Assembly: GCA_022826005.1 (NCBI GenBank) | Contig: JAJDVT010000140.1 | Location: 1 to 64,000, forward strand | Direction: 5' to 3' | Source of the DNA: Gemmatimonadota bacterium | Lineage (GTDB): Bacteria; Gemmatimonadota; Gemmatimonadetes; Longimicrobiales; Gaopeijiaceae | Length of the DNA stretch: 64,000 nt | Part shown: in pieces, positions 35,237-41,801 of the stretch | Layout: each line of letters opens with the position of its first letter | How positions within the stretch are numbered: position 1 is the first letter of the stretch | Position numbers and translations under genes: made by a program | The notes under the pieces: model-generated | The model's database searches: none | Seen by the model: only the letters and a program-made list of their open reading frames with translations | What the model was told of the DNA's origin: nothing

Positions 35237-36280
35237 CTACCTGGCGTACCGACTCTCCAGCGCCTCCCTCCGCTGCCGGTAGCTCGCAAACCGCTGACGC
35301 GACTCTCCTCCGGACCTCCGGCGATTCGGCTCCGCGAAGGCGGTGAGGTGCACGACGGTGTCGTCGGCGACGAGTGCACCCGCCACCACGCCGTCGCCGA
35401 CCACGCCCACGTCGCGGCCGAGGCCGACCGCCGGGTGGTCGTCGAAGGAGCCGTTGAGGATCCGCTGGATGAAAGCTTGCGCGTCGCCGCTGGGTGAGTC
35501 GTCACGCTGCCGCCCCCTCCGTCGCAGCACTTCGATCGCGTAGCTGCGCACGAGCTTCGGCAGGAATGCCGCGAAGGTGGCGGGCTGGTCGAAGAGGTCG
35601 AGGCCGCAGCGCCGCCTGCCCGCGATGAATACCGCGCCCACCTGGTCCGGTGCGGCCCCCACGAGTCCGACGTAGTCGTCGAGCGTCTCCCGGTGGCGTT
35701 CGAACATCTCACTCATCGCGCTGGTCGGCGACTCCGCGTCGAGCGCCGCGGCCTCCTCGGCGAGGGAATTCCACACCTGGCCCTGGTCCGACCGCCGACT
35801 GCCACTGTACCGGAGCGCCTGCCGCACGCTTCCGAGCTTCTCGGCCCGGCCACGTGCGTTCTGCACCCGGTCCGTCACGCCGAAGTCGCGTCTGCCGTAC
35901 GACCAGCGGCCCGCCTCCACACACGACACGGGGATGATCGTGGTGCCCGTGGCCGGGATCAGCATGGTGAGGTTGGCGACGCGGTTCTGCTTGGCGCCGA
36001 CCAGCTCTTCGCCGTCGACGACCAGCACCGGCCGGCTGGCACGGTTCTCCACGGCGAGTTCGGGAACGCTGCCGCCCTCCGACACCTCGCGTATGGTGAC
36101 GAGGTTCCTGCGCAGTCCCTCTTCAAGGAGCAGGTATTGCAGGCTGCTGCCAACGCTGGAAGTCAGCGGAAAAACGGTCAGCCCGCGGTGGACGGCGGCT
36201 TCGCCGAGCTTCAGGCCGGTGATCGCGGCCCGGAGGTGGCCCGGCGCCCCATTGGGTTCGGAAGTCTTGACGTGTTCCAA
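35237..36280 (-). CDS. ARPP-1 (DUF6569) domain protein
   Basis: 347 residues from TTG 36280, which has an AGGAGG site seven bases upstream. Recognised segments are VHRGLTVFPL near the start, then VDGEELVGAKQNRVANLTMLIPA and TIIPVSCVEAGRW, typical of the ARPP-1 family (named for association with ARG and rhodanese/phosphatase proteins). The C-terminal half has GLVGAAPDQVGAVFI and a C-terminal beta/alpha segment. Biochemical function is unknown. It is divergent from a MerR-family gene with shared regulatory DNA, so regulation by that protein is plausible. Confidence 0.8.
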   Translation of the reverse strand: MEHVKTSEPNGAPGHLRAAITGLKLGEAAVHRGLTVFPLTSSVGSSLQYLLLEEGLRRNLVTIREVSEGGSVPELAVENRASRPVLVVDGEELVGAKQNRVANLTMLIPATGTTIIPVSCVEAGRWSYGRRDFGVTDRVQNARGRAEKLGSVRQALRYSGSRRSDQGQVWNSLAEEAAALDAESPTSAMSEMFERHRETLDDYVGLVGAAPDQVGAVFIAGRRRCGLDLFDQPATFAAFLPKLVRSYAIEVLRRRGRQRDDSPSGDAQAFIQRILNGSFDDHPAVGLGRDVGVVGDGVVAGALVADDTVVHLTAFAEPNRRRSGGESRQRFASYRQRREALESRYAR

Positions 36281-36321
36281 TTTGCGCCTCCTGTTATGTT
36301 GGCAGTTGTGACCAGTACTAA

Positions 36322-36350
36322 ACAGTAACGGGTAATCGACAGTAAGTCAA
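36322..36350 (-). promoter_or_regulatory. Putative promoter of the ARPP-1 gene with direct repeats
   Basis: On the minus strand TTGACT (36350-36345) and TACTGT (36327-36322) are separated by 17 bp, about 41 bp upstream of the TTG start at 36280. Read on the plus strand, ACAGTAA occurs at 36322-36328 and again at 36339-36345, a 17-bp period. The 96-bp divergent gap between the ARPP-1 and MerR genes is AT-richer than its flanks, as expected for a regulatory region. Confidence 0.45.
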
Positions 36351-36376
36351 CACTAGTCACCAGTGAACGACAGCAG

Positions 36377-37180
36377 ATGACCACCCGGGTACCCAGCTAC
36401 ACGGTCGCGGAGCTGGAGCAGGAGACCGGCTTCGACCGCCGAACAATTGCCTACTACGTGCAGGAGGACCTGCTTCCGCGCGTCGGCAGGCGCGGTCCGC
36501 GGACCCGTTACCCGAAGCTGGTCCGGGACCGTCTGCACTTCATCCGGCGCGTGCGCGAGGCCGAGGAGGCGGGCAGGGTGCCGGCGGTGTCGCTGAGCGA
36601 GATGCGCAAGATCTTCGAGCGCGTTTCGCCGGCTCTGATCGCGGGGGTTGCCGATGGGCGGCTGGCGGTCACGGCGGACCTGGTGCTGCCGGCGTCAACC
36701 GCGTTCCGGCTCCCGGAGATGCGGAAGGCCGCGCTGCGGGCGCGGGTGGAGCGCGGGGAGGTGGCGCGCTGGAGTCCGCGCGGGTACGCCATGGAGACGG
36801 AGGAGGAGCCGGATGAACTGGCCCCGGCGGCGGCTCCGGCTGCGGAGGAGGGCGAGGTGGAAGCCGGCCCGGAACCGCCGGGGGCCGCCCCGGCTGACTG
36901 GGAGCGAGCAGAGGCGGCATGGAGTGTTCGCGAGCATCCCCATGCGGAGAGCGAGCCTGCCCGGTCGCCCGTGGCCGCAGCCCGCCTGGCGGAACTGCTT
37001 GGGCAACTTCAGGAGGCGGCGAACCGCGGCGGCGGCGATCCGCCGCGCACGCTGGACACCTGGACCCGTGTGGGTATCACGCCCGAGATCGTGCTTTCGG
37101 TTCGCAATGTCACTGCGGAGGACGGCGAGCTGGTGGAGAGGGTCCGGCGGTTGATGCGCAGAGTGATCTCCGGGGGCTGA
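36377..37180 (+). CDS. MerR-family transcriptional regulator
   Basis: 267 residues. Residues about 6-75 form the winged-helix DNA-binding domain (YTVAELEQETGFDRRTIAYYVQ, then RGPRTRYPKLVRDRLHFIRRVREAEEAG). A Pro/Glu/Ala-rich linker (about 145-215) joins a C-terminal segment (RTLDTWTRVGITPEIVLSVRN, ELVERVRRLMRRV) that is not a known metal-binding end; no Cys ligands are seen, so it is not a classical metal sensor. It is divergent from the ARPP-1 gene and probably regulates it through the shared 96-bp region. Confidence 0.85.
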   Translation: MTTRVPSYTVAELEQETGFDRRTIAYYVQEDLLPRVGRRGPRTRYPKLVRDRLHFIRRVREAEEAGRVPAVSLSEMRKIFERVSPALIAGVADGRLAVTADLVLPASTAFRLPEMRKAALRARVERGEVARWSPRGYAMETEEEPDELAPAAAPAAEEGEVEAGPEPPGAAPADWERAEAAWSVREHPHAESEPARSPVAAARLAELLGQLQEAANRGGGDPPRTLDTWTRVGITPEIVLSVRNVTAEDGELVERVRRLMRRVISGG

Positions 37181-37208
37181 GCCCGGTCAAGTCAATGGGG
37201 TGCCCGCC

Positions 37209-38300
37209 TCAGCGTGACGCCAACACCGCTCCCGCCGCTCCTATGAAGCCCGCCGAAAGCGCCGAGACGACGGTCGGTTGCGATAGGCCCGCTCCACCCA
37301 GCCACAGAAAGGCCGCCGAGAGGTAAGCCCAGGAACCTGCAAAGCCGCCAGCCATCACGCCCCAGCGCCGGTCGCCGGGTTTCCGCCGGCCTCGCTCCGG
37401 CCGAGATCCTGTCGCCGGCTGGGCCGTGGCTGTGAGGCCGGCGACGATCTCGCGCACACGCCCGTCGGCGATCGAGACCGCCGGGGCCGCAACCTGGGTC
37501 AACCCGTCGACGAGGCCCGTGATCTCGCCAGGGTCCGCGCGACCGCCCCGGCGCATTCCGACCCGCTCGGCCACCGACAGGATGACGCGCACACAATCCC
37601 GCCAGGCCATGACGCACACGAGCACGAACGGGACCGCGGGGGGAGCCAGGGCCAGCCACGGCGGGGAGAGAGCGCCGTGCATCGCAATGAGTTCGGCCAT
37701 GAGGACCATTGTGGCCAGAAACGATCCGACCAATGCCGCGCCTACCGTCCAGCGCACCGCGTAACGGGCGCCGGCTGTGAGGCCTCGGGTGGCCCGGCCC
37801 GTCACGGCGCCCCCGACGCCCGCGACAATCACGAAGAGCGCGACCGCGAAGGGCACCATCAGGCGGGAGTTGTTGTCCGTGACCATGCTTTCGATCAGTA
37901 CAGTGTCATAGGATCCGATGACAGCCTTCCAGGCGTACTCGTATCCGACGGGGGCAACGAGCAGCACGACATAGGTCCCGAGGGCAATGAGCCCCAGTTG
38001 TTTCCAATGACCACGCCTCAAGCCGGAACCCATCTCACCGTACAGGTCAAGACGATTCAGCGCCGAGAAGTACGTCGCAGGCGCCGCCATGAGCGGCAGC
38101 GGCAGGATCGCCATACCGCACACCCTCACAAGACGATGGTCAAGAGGCGTGTCCGGTCCGAGTGCGACGAATGCGCCGGTAGCATAGACCGCGTACAGGG
38201 CGGCGAAGGCAAGTACACAGAGACCGACACAATGCCCGAAGCGGTTCGTCATCTCTCGTCCACGGTACGGACTCCCAGGGTCGGGTGCGTCAGCCGTCAT
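37209..38300 (-). CDS. Polytopic membrane protein, last gene of the peptide operon
   Basis: 363 residues from ATG 38300, overlapping the Cys-rich peptide gene by 11 bp. I count six clear hydrophobic segments in the first 240 residues (for example GLCVLAFAALYAVYATGAFV, LMVPFAVALFVIVAGVGGAV, FVLVCVMAW), a polar Arg-rich stretch (about 240-310), and one or two more hydrophobic segments at the end (WGVMAGGFAGSWAYLSAAFLWLGGAG). No transporter ATP-binding or protease motif is visible. No family is recognised. Its position suggests a role in export, modification or sensing of the peptide, but that is inference. Confidence 0.72.
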   Translation of the reverse strand: MTADAPDPGSPYRGREMTNRFGHCVGLCVLAFAALYAVYATGAFVALGPDTPLDHRLVRVCGMAILPLPLMAAPATYFSALNRLDLYGEMGSGLRRGHWKQLGLIALGTYVVLLVAPVGYEYAWKAVIGSYDTVLIESMVTDNNSRLMVPFAVALFVIVAGVGGAVTGRATRGLTAGARYAVRWTVGAALVGSFLATMVLMAELIAMHGALSPPWLALAPPAVPFVLVCVMAWRDCVRVILSVAERVGMRRGGRADPGEITGLVDGLTQVAAPAVSIADGRVREIVAGLTATAQPATGSRPERGRRKPGDRRWGVMAGGFAGSWAYLSAAFLWLGGAGLSQPTVVSALSAGFIGAAGAVLASR

Positions 38301-38517
38301 TGGGTTTCTCGCACCCCTCGGGCGGACACATCCTGGGCCACCAACAGCACCGGAAGCAGCACAGCCTCCTGCCGTCCGACCAGTCGCGGCAACAGTCGAA
38401 CATCCAGGCCGCCCTGGTCGCCTGCGCGCTCGCCGCGGGCGGCCGCTGCAGCGTGAACGGCAACAGGAGCAGGTTGATCGCCACTGCGATCAGGATCCAG
38501 GTGGTTCTCTTCTTCAT
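38290..38517 (-). CDS. Secreted eight-cysteine peptide
   Basis: 75 residues from ATG 38517, with an AAGGAA site nine bases upstream. A signal sequence (about 1-31, ending A-S-A) leads to a mature part of about 44 residues holding eight Cys: C42-C43, C53-C54, C57-C58, C64 and C69. The CCFRCCWWPRMC cluster is striking and, with Trp residues nearby, suggests a compact disulfide-linked or metal-binding peptide. No family is recognised. It lies 27 bp downstream of the propeller lipoprotein gene and overlaps the membrane protein gene, all on one strand, with a CxxC thioredoxin-like gene upstream. Confidence 0.75.
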   Translation of the reverse strand: MKKRTTWILIAVAINLLLLPFTLQRPPAASAQATRAAWMFDCCRDWSDGRRLCCFRCCWWPRMCPPEGCEKPNDG

Positions 38518-38544
38518 CTTCGGGTTCCTTTTGTGTCTCCGATT

Positions 38545-39744
38545 TCACCGGAGCTCTGGAGGTAGGTCGACTTGTGCCAGGCGTTGTATGGATACCGCAT
38601 CGGTTACAACGCCCAGCATTCCTGAACCTGAAACCCGCACGGGCTGAAACCCCCGCGGAAGTCCTACTCGGGCGAACCGCGGAACCGAGCCGTCGAGTGA
38701 GACCGTGCGCCAGTGGGGACCGTATCCCAGCGGGTGCGCGTCGCCGTCAAACTCCTGGATCCACACTCTGCCGGACGCGCACTTCAGATCAACGCCGGCG
38801 GGAGCGTCGGCGGGAAAGAGGTCCTCGGCCTCCGCCAACGCCGATTCCGCCATGCGGTCGACCAGGTCACCCACCACACCCTCGCCCCGGGCTTCGGTCG
38901 CGATTTGAAAGTGGATGTATGCGAACTTGTCGCTCCTTCGCAGGGCGACGGGTTCCCAGGGAAGCCGGATGGCCTGCGCGTCGTCCTCCGACTGGCCAAC
39001 CACATGGACCGTTCGCGCGATGGGATCGAACACGGCGATTCGTCCATCGGGACATCCGTCCCAGAGCGGGACAGGGACCAGGCCGGGCGCCTGCGGAGAT
39101 GGGCGTTCGGCGAATCCCGCAAGATCGCCGGCGAAATCGAAGATAACCTCACCGACGGGAATCTCCCGGTCGTCGCGAGCCTTGTCGGCCACACGCACGA
39201 GCTTGCCCCGCCAGAGGTCGATGCCGTGGGTGACCCCGGAATCGAACTGCCCGACCACGGTTGCCCCTCCGTTACGGAACAGCCGGAACGGTTGTCCGAA
39301 GGTGACGGTCTCGATGTCGGCCCGCATGCTGCCCAGCCGCGGCATCCGATGCGAAGAGAGGAAGTCCCCACTGGCAGAAAAGGTCAGCGCGGCCGTGGAG
39401 CCTGCGTCCCAGACGGTCACCGCGTCCACGGCGCCTGCCGGCCAGATGGCACGCGGATACCGGAGTTCACCCGGTCCCTGGCCCGGGGTCCCGAAGGTGG
39501 CCATGCGGTGGCCGCCCGCGTCGAACCCGTGCAGGAACGGCGGGGACGCCTTGAGTGCCCAGAAGACGCCACCCGCTTCCAGCACGTCCCTGACGTCCCA
39601 AAGCGAGCCGTCGTCCGGCGACAGCAGGGTCATGGACTCTTCGCCGATTTCGATCAGCGGAAGGTCGTCCGGCCGCTCACCGCCGCAGGACAGCCCGCCC
39701 AGAAGGAGGACCGTGCCGCACCAGGTCCGGCCCCGGCGGATCAC
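38545..39744 (-). CDS. 6-bladed beta-propeller lipoprotein in the peptide operon (divergent subtype)
   Basis: 399 residues from GTG 39744, overlapping the thioredoxin-like stop by GTGA; the ORF extension to 40059 is a shadow of that gene. The lipobox ends G-L-S-C. The core shows GGVFWALKASPPFLHGFDAGG, GTPGQGPGELRYPRAIWP and repeated propeller strands, with a C-terminal RVWIQEFDGDAHPLGYGPHW. It lacks the ENARP and CRIEF motifs, so it is the most divergent of the propellers here, although GPGEL and the general layout are retained. In this operon it may bind or present the secreted peptide; the evidence is position only. Confidence 0.82.
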   Translation of the reverse strand: MIRRGRTWCGTVLLLGGLSCGGERPDDLPLIEIGEESMTLLSPDDGSLWDVRDVLEAGGVFWALKASPPFLHGFDAGGHRMATFGTPGQGPGELRYPRAIWPAGAVDAVTVWDAGSTAALTFSASGDFLSSHRMPRLGSMRADIETVTFGQPFRLFRNGGATVVGQFDSGVTHGIDLWRGKLVRVADKARDDREIPVGEVIFDFAGDLAGFAERPSPQAPGLVPVPLWDGCPDGRIAVFDPIARTVHVVGQSEDDAQAIRLPWEPVALRRSDKFAYIHFQIATEARGEGVVGDLVDRMAESALAEAEDLFPADAPAGVDLKCASGRVWIQEFDGDAHPLGYGPHWRTVSLDGSVPRFARVGLPRGFQPVRVSGSGMLGVVTDAVSIQRLAQVDLPPELR

Positions 39745-40292
39745 GTCTGGCCCCCAAGTCTGCGTACCGCGTCTTCCGCCAGCTCCATGTCGTTCCCATG
39801 GACCTGGAACCGCAGCACGCCGGCCGAATCGAAGACGAAGATCCAGGGAGTCCGGGCCAGCAGGGAATAGTCCCGGTCCGCGGGCGTGAGTTGCGACATG
39901 CTCAACACGTCCATCTTCCATCCGAAGCGCGCCGCATAGGCCAGGGCCGGTTCCGGCAGGTCCATGGTGACGGCCAACCTTCGTACCCGAGTGCCGCCGA
40001 TGTCGTCTCCGGGGGCGTATCGGGACCAGTCCGGCGCGATGGAATCGCAGTAGGCGCACTCGGGATGAAAGGCATAAAGCACCGTCGCCCGTGCGTCGCC
40101 GGCCGCGAGTGGAATAACGGTTGTGGAACCCGCGGCGGTCCGGCCAGACAGCGCACGCACCGTATCGCCCACTCCAAGCGCCGGTGCGGGCTGGACCGCG
40201 TCGCCCTCCGGCGGCCTTCGGCTGACGAGCAGCATGCCCTGGACACCGATTGCCGCAATCAGCAATGCGAGGAGAACCTTTGAGTAGCGCAA
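39741..40292 (-). CDS. Membrane-anchored thioredoxin-like (TlpA/peroxiredoxin-type) protein
   Basis: 183 residues from TTG 40292, with GGAG about nine bases upstream. One N-terminal transmembrane helix (about 5-23), then a periplasmic thioredoxin fold with the active-site HPECAYCDSIAP (C79 and C82, a CxxC), and TPWIFVFDSAGVLRFQVHG, the cis-Pro strand region. TlpA-type proteins reduce or rearrange disulfides in the periplasm. Here the next gene but one encodes an eight-Cys peptide, a plausible substrate. It starts 22 bp after the AraC-type gene and overlaps the propeller gene by GTGA. Confidence 0.88.
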   Translation of the reverse strand: MRYSKVLLALLIAAIGVQGMLLVSRRPPEGDAVQPAPALGVGDTVRALSGRTAAGSTTVIPLAAGDARATVLYAFHPECAYCDSIAPDWSRYAPGDDIGGTRVRRLAVTMDLPEPALAYAARFGWKMDVLSMSQLTPADRDYSLLARTPWIFVFDSAGVLRFQVHGNDMELAEDAVRRLGGQT

Positions 40293-40314
40293 AATCCCGT
40301 CTCCAGGTTTCCGG

Positions 40315-40938
40315 TCAGCCCACGCTTTTCAAGATAGCTTCGGCCACGTATTCATGCCCGCCGCACCACTCCAACTCGGTCGGGGACTTTCCGAACACGC
40401 CGCGCACGAGCCTGCGGTAGTTCGATCGGTCCGAGAACCCCAGCGCCAAGGATACGGACCCGTACGGCTGGCCACTCCACTCCGCGAGACGCTGGACGGT
40501 GAAGATGCGTGCCAGGGCCAACAGTCTCTTGGGCGAAGGGATGCCCAGAATGGTGCACCGGCGCTGCAGCGTCCGGGTGGTTCGGCCGATTTGGCGAGCC
40601 AGATCGGGCACCATGCAGGCGCCAGTGGCGGATTCGAGGGCGTGCTCCATGATCTCGATGGCGTACGGATGGGCCGACTGCTGGATCTGCCGGCGCAAGC
40701 GATCGACGCAATGGGCGTCGATGCTGCTCAGAATGGTCGTGCTGATGGCGCCGAACTCGTCGTCGACGCCGGGACGCAGGTGGGCCGCCACGGTGATGCC
40801 GGTTCGGTCCAGTCGGCGGTCCCGGCCGGGGTCGAGCCGGGCGTAGCAGATGACCGGGGTGTGGGCCAGCTGGCCGTTCCACGCCTCCGCGCCTCCTTTC
40901 GCGATGGGGCTGCCGTTGCCCCGGAAGGTGTCGACCAT
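40315..40938 (-). CDS. AraC-family regulator, start uncertain
   Basis: 207 residues counted from ATG 40938. The C-terminal half holds the two helix-turn-helix motifs of AraC (LARQIGRTTRTLQRRCTILG and YGSVSLALGFSDRSNYRRLVRGVFGKSPTELEW). The same frame stays open and protein-like upstream to about 41170 (for example LLALLASPRLRDRTRVALGF and GPVTYADGWRELGLLAAQHPG), matching the layout of similar regulators with a sensor-like N-terminus. No ATG, GTG or TTG occurs in that extension; a CTG near 41126 is the only near-start I see. The gene is either started at a rare codon or 5'-damaged. It heads the peptide operon, 22 bp before the thioredoxin-like gene. Confidence 0.72.
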   Translation of the reverse strand: MVDTFRGNGSPIAKGGAEAWNGQLAHTPVICYARLDPGRDRRLDRTGITVAAHLRPGVDDEFGAISTTILSSIDAHCVDRLRRQIQQSAHPYAIEIMEHALESATGACMVPDLARQIGRTTRTLQRRCTILGIPSPKRLLALARIFTVQRLAEWSGQPYGSVSLALGFSDRSNYRRLVRGVFGKSPTELEWCGGHEYVAEAILKSVG

Positions 40939-41203
40939 CGCAGGCGACCCCGGGTGTTGCGCAGCCAGGAGGCCCAGCTCGCGCCAGCCGTCCGCGTAGG
41001 TGACCGGGCCGATGATCCGGGACGCGCTCCCGAAACCGAGCGCAACTCGGGTGCGATCGCGCAGCCTGGGACTTGCGAGCAGCGCGAGGAGCGGGGGGGT
41101 GGATGAAGGCCTCAGATTGCCGTCCGGTTCAGGGTGGAGTTCGGCCTCGAGTTCGGCCCCTATACTCTATAGACGCTCGCCGGCCCGATTTTGGGCGGTC
41201 ATT

Positions 41204-41776
41204 TTACGACATATTGTCCAACCAGGCTTCCAAAGCCCTGCCAACCCCCCTCATTCGCCGTATCCGGTAGAGCCCGCGCTCCACCAGGTCTCCAACCGCC
41301 CGGCGGCTGACGCCCAGCGCTTCTGCCGCCTCCGCGGTGCTCCGACCCTCGAGTACGCGAAGAACGATCGCTTCGCGCTCACGATCCGGAAGCTTGCTCA
41401 GGGCCTTGAACAGCGCCTTCCGCAAACGCCGTTGCGTGAGCCGCTCCTGGGGGTCGGGGGCGTCCCCGGGGAGATAGACCAGTTCATCCATCCCCACCTT
41501 GCCCCGATCCTCGCGTCGATCCCGGCGCAGGCTGGAACCGCAGACACTCCGGGAGACGGCGACCGCCCATCCCGCGAATGGTCCGCGCGCCCGGTAGCTG
41601 TCCAGCCGTTCCAGAATGTGAACCCAGCAGTCCTGCAACAGCTCGTCGGCGTGGTCGTCGTCCCGGGCGTAGCCCTGGATCACCGCCAGGAGTTGCGGAC
41701 TGAGTTCCCGGACCAATGCCGTAAGCAACTCCGAATCCCGCGCGCGCAGACGCGCGAGATCGATAGGCGATGTCAT
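41204..41776 (-). CDS. ECF-type RNA polymerase sigma factor
   Basis: 190 residues from ATG 41776, chosen over the frame to 41860 because the extension overlaps the M14 gene end and is Arg/Thr-rich. Region 2 is DELLQDCWVHILERLDSYRARGPFAGWAVAVSRSVC; region 4 is LSKLPDREREAIVLRVLEGRSTAEAAEALGVSRRAVGDLV. No anti-sigma gene is adjacent. It follows the M14 peptidase gene by 25 bp on the same strand, so the two are probably cotranscribed. No ribosome-binding site is obvious. Confidence 0.88.
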   Translation of the reverse strand: MTSPIDLARLRARDSELLTALVRELSPQLLAVIQGYARDDDHADELLQDCWVHILERLDSYRARGPFAGWAVAVSRSVCGSSLRRDRREDRGKVGMDELVYLPGDAPDPQERLTQRRLRKALFKALSKLPDREREAIVLRVLEGRSTAEAAEALGVSRRAVGDLVERGLYRIRRMRGVGRALEAWLDNMS

Positions 41777-41801
41777 CGGGGTACGGGTTCGGGACGGACG
41801 G

